Part shown: positions 34,840 to 43,838 of the stretch, one piece after another
Layout: the number at the start of each line of letters is the position of its first letter
Numbering within the stretch: position 1 is the first letter of the stretch
Assembly (NCBI RefSeq): GCF_036417355.1
Contig: NZ_CP143889.1
Span: 558,001 to 622,000 of the forward strand
Reading direction: 5' to 3'
DNA length: 64,000 nucleotides
Source: Akkermansia sp. RCC_12PD
Lineage (GTDB): Bacteria; Verrucomicrobiota; Verrucomicrobiia; Verrucomicrobiales; Akkermansiaceae
Notes under the pieces: model-generated
What the model was told of the DNA's origin: nothing
Seen by the model: only the letters and a program-made list of their open reading frames with translations
The model's database searches: none
Made by a program: the position numbers and the translations under genes

Positions 34840-36918
34840 ATGAACAAGCTTGCTCCCCTCTTTGTTGGAACCGCTCTTTCCTCCCTGATGCTGCCCGGAC
34901 AGGCCGCAGACCCGCCCAAACCTTTCGGCGCCGTGCCTACGCCCCAGCAGGTGAACTGGCAGCGCATGGAATTCTACGGTTTCATCCACTTCGGCCTGAA
35001 CACCTTTACCGGCAGGGAATGGGGATACGGAGACGAAAACCCGCAAATTTTCAACCCCACGGACTTCAATGCCTCCGAGATCGTGGAAACCTTCAAGAAA
35101 GGCGGCATGAAGGGCATGATCTATACGGCCAAGCACCACGACGGCTTCTGCGCGTGGCCCACCAAGTCCACGGAGCACAATATCACGAAAACCCCGTGGA
35201 AAAACGGCAAGGGGGATGTAGTCAAGGAATTCGCCCTGGCCTGCAAAAAACACGGCATCAAATTCGGCACCTACCTCAGTCCGTGGGACCGCAACCACGC
35301 CGAATACGGCAAGGAAGGCTACCTGAAAGCCTACTACCAGCAAATTCGGGAACTGCTGACCAACTACGGTCCCGTATTTGAAATCTGGTTTGACGGGGCC
35401 AACGGCGGCGACGGCTACTACGGCGGAGCCCGTGAAAAACGCAACATCGGCGATGCGGAGAAGTACTACGACTTTGAAAAGATTGTGGAAATAATCCGCT
35501 CCATCCAGCCCAACTGTATCATTTGGGGCGCCGGCCATTATGGAGATGCCCGCTGGGGCGGCTCTGAAAAGGGACATGTCAATTATCCCCACTGGAGCAC
35601 CGTGGGACTGAATGGCGGCGGTGGCGGAACCGGCAAGCGCGGCGGCGAACGCTGGGTGCCCGCGGAAGGAGACACTACCATCAACCATTCCGGCTGGTTC
35701 TGGCACCAGGGACAGTCTTCCCGCGTCAAATCCCCGGAAGAACTTATGCAGGTCTGGTTTGACTCCGTAGGCCGCGGGGCCAACCTCATCCTGAACGTAG
35801 CCGCAGACAAAACCGGAAAACTGGACCCCGCCGATGTCAAGTCTCTGATGGAATTCAAGGAATTGCGCGACAAGCTGTATGCCAAGAACTTCGCTCTGGG
35901 AGCCACGGCCACGGCCAGCCAAACCCGCGGCAATGACAAGAAATTCTCCCCTTCCAACATGACTGACGGCAACCTGGACACGTACTGGGCCGTGGAAGAC
36001 GACAACCTGACACCCTCCGCCGTCATCACGCTGCCCAAGCCCGCCACCTTTGACGTCATCCGTCTGCGCGAACAAATCCGCCTGGGCCAGCGCGTGGACT
36101 CCTTCAACATCGACGCTTTCATCAAGGGCAAATGGGTCTGCATTGATAATGGCGGAAAAACCATTGGCAACCAGGTCATGCGCCGGCTTGACCGTCCCAT
36201 CACCGCCCAGAAGCTGCGCCTGCGCATCACGGGCAGTCAGGCCACGCCCTGCATCTCTGAATTCGCCCTGTTCCGCCAGCCTGCGGGAGCCGTACGCCCG
36301 TCCATCTTCCGCCGCGGCGACAACCTGGTCATCCTGGCGGACGGCAAGAACAAAATCCTCTACACGACGGACGGAAGCGAACCCAAGGCCGGGTCCTCCG
36401 TCTATTCGCAGGGAGCCAAATTCAGCGAAAGCGGAGTTGTCAAGGCACGCTGCCAGTTTGCCAACGGCAAGCTCGGCCCCGTCAGCCAGGCAAAATTCGG
36501 CATCAGCAAAACCGGATGGAAAGTGAAAAGCACCACCTCCGGCAATGCGGCCGCCGCCATTGACGACAACCCGGAAACCTCCTGGACCGCCAATGCCGGC
36601 GTTCCCCAGTCTTTCGTGGTGGACATGGGCAAGCCCTACCAAGTCACCAGTTTCTCCTACCTGCCTCGTCAGGATGGAAAAACGGAAGGCATGACGGACA
36701 AGTACCAGTTTGAAGTAAGCGCGGACGGCAAAACCTGGAAAAAGGCGGCAGAGGGGGAATTCTCCAATCTCCGCGCCAATCCCATCGAGCAAAACGTCAA
36801 CCTCAAGAATGTTGACGAGCCCGTGCGTTACTTCCGCTTTACCGGAACAAATGCGCTGGACGGCGGCGGAGCTTCCGCCGCGGAAATCAATGTCTTCGGC
36901 ACTCCCGCCCAGGGCTAG
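34840..36918 (+). CDS. Secreted GH29 alpha-L-fucosidase with C-terminal carbohydrate-binding domains
   Basis: A 692-residue exported enzyme. The start at 34840 gives a Sec signal ending QAADPP; an SD-like AAGAAGGAGGG lies too far upstream (34793-34803) to serve it directly. Residues of about 30-350 are the GH29 barrel: FGLNTFTGREWGYG, MIYTAKHHDGFCAWPT, FGTYLSPWD and EIWFDGANGG with nucleophile Asp185. Then come an F5/8-type (discoidin-like) domain (about 355-480), a chitobiase/beta-hexosaminidase C-terminal-like segment with YTTDGSEPKAG (about 485-560) and a second F5/8 domain to the end. It should remove terminal fucose from mucin glycans; the linkage is not predictable. Followed by a strong terminator, so monocistronic. 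Confidence 0.93.
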   Translation: MNKLAPLFVGTALSSLMLPGQAADPPKPFGAVPTPQQVNWQRMEFYGFIHFGLNTFTGREWGYGDENPQIFNPTDFNASEIVETFKKGGMKGMIYTAKHHDGFCAWPTKSTEHNITKTPWKNGKGDVVKEFALACKKHGIKFGTYLSPWDRNHAEYGKEGYLKAYYQQIRELLTNYGPVFEIWFDGANGGDGYYGGAREKRNIGDAEKYYDFEKIVEIIRSIQPNCIIWGAGHYGDARWGGSEKGHVNYPHWSTVGLNGGGGGTGKRGGERWVPAEGDTTINHSGWFWHQGQSSRVKSPEELMQVWFDSVGRGANLILNVAADKTGKLDPADVKSLMEFKELRDKLYAKNFALGATATASQTRGNDKKFSPSNMTDGNLDTYWAVEDDNLTPSAVITLPKPATFDVIRLREQIRLGQRVDSFNIDAFIKGKWVCIDNGGKTIGNQVMRRLDRPITAQKLRLRITGSQATPCISEFALFRQPAGAVRPSIFRRGDNLVILADGKNKILYTTDGSEPKAGSSVYSQGAKFSESGVVKARCQFANGKLGPVSQAKFGISKTGWKVKSTTSGNAAAAIDDNPETSWTANAGVPQSFVVDMGKPYQVTSFSYLPRQDGKTEGMTDKYQFEVSADGKTWKKAAEGEFSNLRANPIEQNVNLKNVDEPVRYFRFTGTNALDGGGASAAEINVFGTPAQG

Positions 36919-36940
36919 CGAATACAGCGCCGCTTGTTTG

Positions 36941-36975
36941 AACGTCCCGGCCCGAAAGGACCGGGACGTTTTTTC
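36941..36975 (+). terminator. Intrinsic terminator of the fucosidase gene
   Basis: AACGTCCCGG (36941-36950) pairs with CCGGGACGTT (36961-36970) and is followed by a T run and C, about 20 bases after the stop. Confidence 0.85.
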
Positions 36976-37416
36976 ATGGTTACAAAAAACAGGCTCATTT
37001 ATCTGCCGCCAAGAATATCTCCGTTTCAAGACTTCCAGACAAGGCCATGGCTCCTTGAAAAAAGTTCCGGATAATGGAGGCTCCCACCCTGATTCTATCA
37101 CCTTAATGCGTTCTTCATCCTTCTTCTGAGGCGCATCAGGAGGGAGCCCAAACCGGAAGAGTCCACCAGAGAACAGGCACGTTCCGAAGCCACCGCATTG
37201 AATCCTTCGCATTCTCCAAGGCCTCTCTCAGCGGGGCAGATGGAAGAATCCCGCCAAGTTCTTCCGGAAAGAAAGGAACGCCAAAGAAACCTTTTCTAGA
37301 TGAAATTACCTGGCGTTATCATCTTTCCCATTCTGCCATTCCGAAGCTGTTTTCCAGTCTCCCGCTCGCTTTTTACCCGTCTGAGTAGGGGCCTTTCTCC
37401 CGCAATACGCGCATAC

Positions 37417-37445
37417 AAAAAAGGCGCGTCCCGAAGGACGCGCCA
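37417..37445 (-). terminator. Intrinsic terminator of the prepilin gene
   Basis: GGCGCGTCC and GGACGCGCC form a perfect 9-base stem with a CGAA tetraloop (37423-37444). On the minus strand it is followed by TTTTTT (37417-37422), about 30 bases beyond the stop. Confidence 0.88.
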
Positions 37446-37474
37446 CACAAAATCATGCCGACTTGGGAAAAGAC

Positions 37475-38233
37475 TTATTCCTGGCCGCTGAAATCAGGAG
37501 TGAGAATCAGGAACTGGTCACTGATATCCTTGCCCCTTCTCTTGGGAATGAAAGTATCCTGAAGGTCGTCGTTGTCGTTCAGTTCCAGAGTTTTGGCACT
37601 CTGGGCGGTCGTGAAGATCAGTACCTTGCCGCGGAAACTTTCCGGGTCAAAGCGGACAGCATTGCCGGCAACCACTGTAGAGCCGCCATCGCCGGGAAGC
37701 ACGGAGGTAACCATCAGAGGATATTCGCCAACGGAGCTGCCGATACCCACCTTCTTGTTGTTCTCACCCTTGCGCATCACGTAGGAAATGCCCACTTCAC
37801 CGGGAGTCAGGGCCTTGCCGTCATAGATTTCACCGTCGGGAGTGACGGTGGAACCGCCGGAAGCAGTCTGGACCTTGGCGTAGAAGTTGCTTTCAGACAC
37901 GGACTCATTGGCCAGAAGCTGGCGGAAATAGTCATTGGAGGTGTCGCCCTGCAACGGTCCCAGGCCAGCCATGTAGCTGTGCTGGGCCACCACGCGGTCA
38001 GCGGTGATGTCGTCCGGGAAATTGCCCAGCTTGCTGTTGGACTTGAATTCGTTCATCGCCACGCCCACGTTCTTCATGTTGGTCAGGGCCTGCATCTGGT
38101 CTCCCTTGTTGATCTGGTTGATGATGGGACCATACGCCACGGACGCGAGCAGCGCGATAATGGCGATAACGACCAAAAGTTCGATCAGGGTGAAACCCCG
38201 GCGTAACTGGCGTGTTGCAAAAGATACTTTCAT
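37475..38233 (-). CDS. Prepilin-like (pseudopilin) protein, type II secretion/type IV pilus class
   Basis: A 252-residue secreted protein with a class III prepilin leader: RRGFTLIELLVVIAIIALLASVAYG, cleavable after RRG with Glu at +5 and a following hydrophobic helix. The rest is a globular domain without clear homology (GspG-like size but unusual sequence, ending DQFLILTPDFSGQE). No assembly ATPase, secretin or prepilin peptidase gene lies in the window, so the machinery must be elsewhere if used. It may be a structural pilin or a pseudopilin; the sequence does not decide. A perfect terminator follows. Confidence 0.85.
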   Translation of the reverse strand: MKVSFATRQLRRGFTLIELLVVIAIIALLASVAYGPIINQINKGDQMQALTNMKNVGVAMNEFKSNSKLGNFPDDITADRVVAQHSYMAGLGPLQGDTSNDYFRQLLANESVSESNFYAKVQTASGGSTVTPDGEIYDGKALTPGEVGISYVMRKGENNKKVGIGSSVGEYPLMVTSVLPGDGGSTVVAGNAVRFDPESFRGKVLIFTTAQSAKTLELNDNDDLQDTFIPKRRGKDISDQFLILTPDFSGQE

Positions 38234-38422
38234 TGTTGAATCTAATGGAATGTTTACAGTTTAAGAAAACCGCATGTGGTTATCTATGTTCGTTTCTACT
38301 ATTAACGTCATTTCCTAGTCAGGACAAGCATATTCTCACAAAATTCTCGGGTCTGGAAAGGCGGTTCCGCATTCCCGGAAATGCAGGACGTTTCCCTGCC
38401 CGGAGAAATATGGAAAACGTCT

Positions 38423-39208
38423 TTACTTGCCCCGGCCGAAAAAGGCGCTCAAATCTTCCAGCGCTCCGGCGTCCGGTTTGTCCGCCTCCGCAATGACGCG
38501 GCGCTGGAGTTCCGCGATCTCGTCCAGACCCTTGCGCCCCAGCTCCAGCATCCTGTTCATCTGGTCCGCAGTGAAGACGGCTTCTTCTCCGGAACCCTGC
38601 ACTTCCACAAACTCGCCCTGGTCGGTCATCACCAGGTTCATGTCCACTTCCGCGTCCTTGTCTTCCACGTAGCAAAGGTCCAGCAGGGCTTCCCCTTCCA
38701 GCATGCCTACGGACACGGCGGAAACGAGCCTCTTGAGGGGGGATTCCGCCAGCTTGCCCGCAGCCACCAGCTTGTTCACGGCAATCGCCAGAGCCACGGA
38801 AGCCCCGGTGATAGAAGCGGTCCGCGTTCCGCCGTCAGCCTGGAGAACATCGCAGTCCACCCAGATGGTGCGCGCGCCGATCTTGCCCAGGTCCACGGCG
38901 GCCCGGAGGGAACGGCCAATCAGACGCTGAATCTCGCTGGAACGTCCGTCCAGCTTGCCCGCCGTGATGTCGCGGCGCTTGCGGTCCAGCGTGGAATAAG
39001 GGAGCATGGAATACTCCGCCGTCAGCCAGCCGCCCTCCACGCGCTGCACCTTCATCCAGCGCGGCACATCCTCTTCAATCGTGACGGCGCAAATCACCTT
39101 CGTCCGTCCGAAAGTCACCAGCACGGAGGCCGTGGCGTTCGGAGCAATGCCCGTTTCAAAGCTGATCGGGCGCAACTGGTCCACAAGTCGTTTATCCTGA
39201 CGTTCCAT
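38423..39208 (-). CDS. rph: Ribonuclease PH
   Basis: A 261-residue phosphorolytic exoribonuclease that trims tRNA 3' ends. Seen motifs are RPISFETGIAPNATASVLVTFGRTKVICAVT near the start, GGWLTAEYSMLPYSTLDRKRRD, ERQ-like SSEIQRLIGRSLRAAVDL, TIWVDCDVLQADGGTRTASITGASVAL and the metal/phosphate region DKDAEVDMNLVMT. The ATG at 39208 fits the family (MERQDKRLVDQLRP). Divergent from the phosphodiesterase-like gene with 80 bases between. Confidence 0.95.
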   Translation of the reverse strand: MERQDKRLVDQLRPISFETGIAPNATASVLVTFGRTKVICAVTIEEDVPRWMKVQRVEGGWLTAEYSMLPYSTLDRKRRDITAGKLDGRSSEIQRLIGRSLRAAVDLGKIGARTIWVDCDVLQADGGTRTASITGASVALAIAVNKLVAAGKLAESPLKRLVSAVSVGMLEGEALLDLCYVEDKDAEVDMNLVMTDQGEFVEVQGSGEEAVFTADQMNRMLELGRKGLDEIAELQRRVIAEADKPDAGALEDLSAFFGRGK

Positions 39209-39275
39209 GCGGGGAATCATGACGGATGCGGAGCTTTTTTTCAAATGGAAAGATGGATTTCCTCCGCCGAACCGG

Positions 39276-39281
39276 TAATAT
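39276..39281 (+). promoter_or_regulatory. Candidate -10 box for the phosphodiesterase-like gene
   Basis: TAATAT ends 7 bases before the ATG at 39289; no good -35 box at 16-18 bases. The spacing fits a leaderless start. Confidence 0.35.
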
Positions 39282-39288
39282 TTCTCCC

Positions 39289-40668
39289 ATGAAACTTCCC
39301 GCCACCCGCGTAGCCGTCCTTGATGCAGTAGCCCTTTCTCGCCAGATGATGGAACATATGCCCAGGCTTTCCTCCTGGGCGGAGCGCCAGCGCGTTTCCT
39401 CCTTCCCTCCGGCCTTTCCGGCGGTCACCTGCACGGCGCAGAGCTCCTACATCACCGGGCTCTCCCCGGAGGAGCACGCCATTCCCGGCAACGGCTGGTA
39501 CAACAGGAACATGAGCGAAGTACAGTTCTGGAAGCAATCCAACAAACTGGTACAGGGGCCGCGCGTCTGGGAGAAGCTGAAAAACCTGTACGGTCCCTCC
39601 TTCACCTGCGCCAAGCTCTTCTGGTGGTACAACATGTACTCCACCGCGGACTGGAGCATCACGCCGCGCCCCATGTACCCGGCGGACGGCCGCAAAATCT
39701 TTGACATCTATACACAGCCCATGGACCTGCGGGAAATCATCAAGCGGGACCTGGGTGAATTCCCCTTCCCCACGTTCTGGGGCCCCATGGCGGGCATCGG
39801 CGCCACGCAATGGATTGCGGACTCCGTCCGGTGGATTGAGCAAAAATACCGCCCCAATCTCAACCTGGTCTATCTGCCCTACCTGGACTACGACCTCCAG
39901 AAATTTGGTCCCTCCTCCGGGGAGGCGGCCAAGGCGGCCCGGGCCATGGACGATCTTCTCTGCGATCTGATCGACTTCCTGGAACGGGAGGGAGTCACGC
40001 CGATTGTCGTGAGCGAATACGGCATTTCCGACGTCTCGCGCACGGTAGCCCTGAACCGCCTCTTCCGGAAACGCGGCTGGATCACTGTCAAACCGGAACT
40101 GGGAACGGAAATGCTGGACGGGGGAGCCTCCAGAGCCTTTGCCGTAGCCGACCACCAAGTGGCCCAGATTTACGTTAACGATCCCTCCGTCCGGGAAGAA
40201 GTAAAAGCCCTGCTCTCCGCTACCCCCGGCGTGGAGGAAATCCGGGAGACGGACTTTTCCGGCCTGAACCCTGCCGCCTGCGAGCGCCTTCCGGACTTCA
40301 CCGCCGTGGCGGCCCCGGACACTTGGTTTACCTACTACTACTGGACGGACGACGCCAAGGCCCCGGACTTCGCCCGCTGCGTGGACATCCACCGCAAGCC
40401 CGGCTATGACCCTGCGGAAATGTTCTTTGACCCGGCCCTTGCCTTCCCCATGCTGCATGCCGCCTCCTTCCTGCTGAAAAAAAAGCTGGGCTTCCGCGCC
40501 CTGATGAAAGTCATCCCCCTCAACGGAGACCAGGTGAAAGGCTCCCACGGCAGGGACCGGGTGCCCGCAAACCAGCAGCCCGTATTCATCGGCCCGGCAT
40601 CCCTGCCGGAAATCCGTTCCGCGCAGGACGTGCATGAGGCCATCCTCTCCGTCTTTGCGGAAAGCTGA
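39289..40668 (+). CDS. Alkaline-phosphatase-superfamily phosphodiesterase-like protein
   Basis: A 459-residue cytoplasmic protein without signal peptide. It has the type I phosphodiesterase/nucleotide pyrophosphatase fold: an N-terminal VAVLDAVAL (metal Asp), PAVTCTAQSSYITGLSPEEHAIPGNGWYNR with the Thr nucleophile position, and a late KGSHGRDRVP with the His. Two other metal-binding motifs are altered: the usual DxxGHxxGP is LDYDLQKFGP, and the usual SDHGM is SEYGI. It may therefore bind metals differently or have lost hydrolase activity. The substrate is unknown. The start at 39289 is chosen because a -10-like box lies 7 bases before it. Confidence 0.8.
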   Translation: MKLPATRVAVLDAVALSRQMMEHMPRLSSWAERQRVSSFPPAFPAVTCTAQSSYITGLSPEEHAIPGNGWYNRNMSEVQFWKQSNKLVQGPRVWEKLKNLYGPSFTCAKLFWWYNMYSTADWSITPRPMYPADGRKIFDIYTQPMDLREIIKRDLGEFPFPTFWGPMAGIGATQWIADSVRWIEQKYRPNLNLVYLPYLDYDLQKFGPSSGEAAKAARAMDDLLCDLIDFLEREGVTPIVVSEYGISDVSRTVALNRLFRKRGWITVKPELGTEMLDGGASRAFAVADHQVAQIYVNDPSVREEVKALLSATPGVEEIRETDFSGLNPAACERLPDFTAVAAPDTWFTYYYWTDDAKAPDFARCVDIHRKPGYDPAEMFFDPALAFPMLHAASFLLKKKLGFRALMKVIPLNGDQVKGSHGRDRVPANQQPVFIGPASLPEIRSAQDVHEAILSVFAES

Positions 40669-40685
40669 ATCCGGGAGCGGCCCCG

Positions 40686-42854
40686 TCAGCGGACGTCCGG
40701 CCTGGGATCGTACTCCAGACCAGGAACCTCCCGGTAATGGGTGCCGTCCCACAGGACGGGCATGCAGCAGAAAAACCAGCTTCTCTGCCCGTTGTCCCCC
40801 TTCCAGTGGCCGAATACGCTGCGTACCAGGACACGGTTCACCCCCTTGCGGAGCTTTACCTTCACGGGAGGGCGGAAAAAATACCCCTCCCAGGTCAGGG
40901 GAGCCTCCTCAATGCGCCCCTTGCCCCAATCCGTCCAGGGCAGGCTCTTGAACGGCCACTTGGGAGGATCCACGCGCTTTCCGTTCAGCCACACGTCCCC
41001 TCCGGAAAAATCCCAGCTCCCCTGCTCCGGAGCGCGCGCGCTGCGGTACCCTCCTGAATGCCCCCACATGCCATTCAGGCCAACCATCAGCCACACTTCC
41101 TGATCCTTCGGGCTACGGATGGAAGTCAGCGCGTAACAAGTCCCGCCTCCCTTCCCCACATCCTCTGACATCAGCGTGGGCCAGTGGGCCAGCCGGTACT
41201 GGTTCCGGTGCATATTGAACATCGCAAAAAGGTGCCTGATATGCACGGCCCCGCCGTAAACGGGCGTACTCTTCCATTCCAGCGTCCTGTCCCCGTCCCG
41301 GTAGGAGGCGGCAATCTTCCGTTCCGGTTCAAAGGACGTATCATTCTTTCCCCGGTGGTCAAACGGGCCTACCAGGCTCCAGGCCATATCCGCCTGTTTT
41401 ACGTACGCAAAGGGAACGCCCCGGAAAAACCTGTCACGGTGGGAGACAAGACGACGTTCAAACTCCCGGAACTCCGCCCATCCGGCCGTTCCTTTGGGGG
41501 GAAGCTGAGCCATGTAATCCTTCCTCTTGGTGGCGCCTCCGCGCCAGACGCGTTCCGCAAACGTCAACACGCAGGGGTAAAGAGGATACTGTTCCAGCAC
41601 CCTCTTCTCACTGCTCAGATTCCCGTCACACCACACAGGCAGGATAGCGCCCAACGCCTTTTCATCCCCTCGGGGAACTTCGCACGGCTGCTGGAAAAAC
41701 ACCTGGTATACGCCGGACTGGGAATCCGCCCAGTCAATGTAAAAGCCATTGCTGTCAATTCGCTTCATTCCTTTGTCCATTCGGGCTCCAGCCTCGCTCT
41801 CTCCCCAGCACATCAGCACGGAATCCTTGTCGTGAGGACCGCCCGGCGACCATACAACCACCTCCTTCCCCTTCCCTCGGAGATACTCTGCCATGCGCGG
41901 AATAAAATCCTTCATGGTAATATGCACCTCGTCGGACCCCATATGGAAATACCTCCCGGGAAAAAGGGGAACAACCTCGTCCAGCACCTCCTTCAATATG
42001 GAAACGCCTTTCTCCGTCTGCATGCCGGTCTTCATGGCCTTGGCGAACGGCTGGCTGTGCCCCGGCATGTCGATCTCCGGAATCACCTGGATATTCAGCC
42101 CGGCGCAATAATCCACCAGCTCCTTCAACTGCTCCTGCGTATAAAACTTGCCCGGCAGCCGTGACTTCCAGTGAAAGACGCGGTCCGTCAAAGCCGGAAA
42201 CTTCTTCACTTCCAGCCTCCACGCGGGATCATCCGTCAAATGCAGATGGAGCGTATTAATCTTGTAGCGGGAAACCCGGCGCATCAGCTCCTTGATAAAC
42301 GCGGGAGACATATAATAACGCCCCACGTCCAGCATCATGCCCCGCAGGGCGAAGGCGGGTTCGTCGCTGATCTGCACGGAGGGCATGAAAAAACCTCCCT
42401 TTCCTTTGGAAACCAGCTGCCTCAGCGTTTGCAGGGCATTAAAAAAACCGCCAAAGCTCCCTGCTCTGACAGTTGCCTTTTCCGGTGCGACGGACAGGAT
42501 ATATGCTTCCCCCTCAATTCCGGCGTCCAGGCTCAACTCCCATGTCAGGGAACCTTCCTCAAAAACATCCTTGCTCACGGAAGCCGGAATGCCGAACATC
42601 CCGAATACATCCTTCATTTCCCTCACCAGGTCATCCCTGCGGGGAACATCCCGGTCTAAATGCACATGAACGCTTTTAAAACGCACCCCGCCCTTACCCC
42701 TGACGACTTTGGAAGGATAAGGAATCAACGCAGGGGAGGAAAACTCCGGCACAGGCGCGGTCACGACCTCCCCGCCCATCAACCCCCACGGGGAACAAAC
42801 CAGCAGGGCGGCAAAAAACCGTACAGGAATGCTGAAAACTCTGAACAAAAACAT
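40686..42854 (-). CDS. Secreted GH20 beta-N-acetylhexosaminidase
   Basis: A 722-residue exported enzyme. The start at 42854 gives a Sec signal (FLFRVFSIPVRFFAALLVCSPWGLMGG); a TTG nine codons earlier is the alternative. Residues of about 35-160 are the GH20b domain. The catalytic barrel (about 165-480) contains LRGMMLDVGRYY, LHLHLTDDPAWRLE, IPEIDMPGHSQPF and HMGSDEVHI with the catalytic Asp308-Glu309 pair used in substrate-assisted hydrolysis. About 230 C-terminal residues form an extra beta-rich region (GEGYFFRPPVKVKL-like galactose-binding features near EGYFFRPPVKVKLRKGVNRVLVR). It would remove terminal GlcNAc or GalNAc from mucin glycans. Confidence 0.92.
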   Translation of the reverse strand: MFLFRVFSIPVRFFAALLVCSPWGLMGGEVVTAPVPEFSSPALIPYPSKVVRGKGGVRFKSVHVHLDRDVPRRDDLVREMKDVFGMFGIPASVSKDVFEEGSLTWELSLDAGIEGEAYILSVAPEKATVRAGSFGGFFNALQTLRQLVSKGKGGFFMPSVQISDEPAFALRGMMLDVGRYYMSPAFIKELMRRVSRYKINTLHLHLTDDPAWRLEVKKFPALTDRVFHWKSRLPGKFYTQEQLKELVDYCAGLNIQVIPEIDMPGHSQPFAKAMKTGMQTEKGVSILKEVLDEVVPLFPGRYFHMGSDEVHITMKDFIPRMAEYLRGKGKEVVVWSPGGPHDKDSVLMCWGESEAGARMDKGMKRIDSNGFYIDWADSQSGVYQVFFQQPCEVPRGDEKALGAILPVWCDGNLSSEKRVLEQYPLYPCVLTFAERVWRGGATKRKDYMAQLPPKGTAGWAEFREFERRLVSHRDRFFRGVPFAYVKQADMAWSLVGPFDHRGKNDTSFEPERKIAASYRDGDRTLEWKSTPVYGGAVHIRHLFAMFNMHRNQYRLAHWPTLMSEDVGKGGGTCYALTSIRSPKDQEVWLMVGLNGMWGHSGGYRSARAPEQGSWDFSGGDVWLNGKRVDPPKWPFKSLPWTDWGKGRIEEAPLTWEGYFFRPPVKVKLRKGVNRVLVRSVFGHWKGDNGQRSWFFCCMPVLWDGTHYREVPGLEYDPRPDVR

Positions 42855-43032
42855 CTCCTTATATACGGCATCCTGTCTCAACTCTTGTCAAAACAGGCCT
42901 TGTGGAGTAAAAAATACCCCTTTCTTCTGGTCTTTTAACACTGCATGCCGGATACTCCACGCTGCATTTCAACGCTTGAAACGGACGGAAAGGAAAGAGC
43001 ATTCCCTCCATCCCGTAAAACCGCAGCCATGC

Positions 43033-43674
43033 CTAGCGCAAACGTTCCAGAAGGGCGTCAATATCCATGAAATCCTGCCCGTGGATCAGTTCCCCGAGAA
43101 TGGGCGCGTCGGAAAACTCCTCCACCATGCTCCTGTTCGTAACGCAAGCGGTATCCCACTCATCCTTCACGTTATTAAACACAATACCCAGGCATTCCAG
43201 ACCGCGCGCCTTGATCGCATTCAGCGTCAGCAGAGCATGATTGATGGCTCCCAGCTTGTTGCCGATCACCAGAAGAATGGGAAGATGGAAATCCGCAGCC
43301 ATGTCGCTGAAATTCCGGCCTGCCGCGATCGGCACCTCCCAACCGCCCACGCCTTCCACCAGCACACACTCATGCGCGGCGGCCAAAGCCTCATAAGCGC
43401 GGCGGATAGCGTCTTCATCCACCTGTGTATTCTCCAGCTTGGCAGCCACATAGGGGCAGGTGGCATTCTTCAAAAACACGGGATTCAACTCATCCAGCGT
43501 CAGGCCTTCCGGCCCTGCCTCCCGCAGAAGCCGGGCATCCTGCCTGTCTCCGCAGGCCACGGGCTTGAATCCTGCGGCGTTCACGCCCCGTTCTCTCAGG
43601 GCCTTCACAATCAGGCAGCTTACATAAGTTTTGCCTATCTCCGTATCAGTTCCGGTAACGATAAAATTCCTCAT
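43033..43674 (-). CDS. bioD: Dethiobiotin synthetase
   Basis: A 213-residue ATP-dependent enzyme that closes the ureido ring to make dethiobiotin. P-loop GTDTEIGKTYVSC at residues 8-20, substrate Lys/Ala in GFKPVACG, VEGVGGWEVPI as the Walker B/glycine-rich segment and VIGNKLGAINHALLT near 148. Length is normal. No other biotin gene is nearby; it follows the small CdaR-like ORF by 11 bases and is probably co-transcribed with cdaA, an unexpected pairing. Confidence 0.93.
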   Translation of the reverse strand: MRNFIVTGTDTEIGKTYVSCLIVKALRERGVNAAGFKPVACGDRQDARLLREAGPEGLTLDELNPVFLKNATCPYVAAKLENTQVDEDAIRRAYEALAAAHECVLVEGVGGWEVPIAAGRNFSDMAADFHLPILLVIGNKLGAINHALLTLNAIKARGLECLGIVFNNVKDEWDTACVTNRSMVEEFSDAPILGELIHGQDFMDIDALLERLR

Positions 43675-43685
43675 GACGGTAAGCT

Positions 43686-43838
43686 TCAGGGATGGGATCT
43701 TCTGATCTCCTCCAGTTGCGCGCGGGACGGTGCGGCATCATTAGTAGTCACCCAATGGTTGATGAAAGACCAGATGATGACGGCCAACACCAGGCAGAAC
43801 AACTTGGCAGGCCAGTTAAGCAATAGCAGTTTTTTCAT
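43686..43838 (-). CDS. 50-residue CdaR/YbbR-N-terminus-like membrane peptide
   Basis: A small ORF encoding a 50-residue protein: basic start, an aromatic-hydrophobic helix (LNWPAKLFCLVLAVIIWSFINH, about 7-28) and a short polar tail. This matches only the membrane anchor of CdaR (YbbR-domain) proteins, which regulate CdaA; the periplasmic YbbR domains are absent. It overlaps the end of cdaA by 23 bases in another frame and precedes bioD by 11 bases. No Shine-Dalgarno sequence is visible, so it would rely on coupling to cdaA translation. It could be a truncated relic or a functional mini-regulator. Confidence 0.6.
   Translation of the reverse strand: MKKLLLLNWPAKLFCLVLAVIIWSFINHWVTTNDAAPSRAQLEEIRRSHP

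Larger units (their letters stand above)
36919..37474. other. Intergenic region between fucosidase and prepilin genes
   Basis: This 556-base stretch holds the fucosidase terminator at its left end and the prepilin terminator at its right end. The roughly 440 bases between show no convincing gene or RNA structure on either strand. The short open frames present lack coding character. Confidence 0.6.

Noticed and set aside
34765-37212. A long minus-strand open frame (815 codons) opposite the fucosidase
   Set aside because: It runs antisense through the whole GH29 gene and its terminator and has no family features.
37300-37491. A 63-codon plus-strand frame near the prepilin terminator
   Set aside because: It runs through the prepilin terminator hairpin and lacks coding character.
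42848-42881. TTG start for the GH20 gene
   Set aside because: An in-frame ATG nine codons later gives a typical signal peptide. The upstream TTG could still be used, so the start is noted as uncertain rather than reported as a separate finding.
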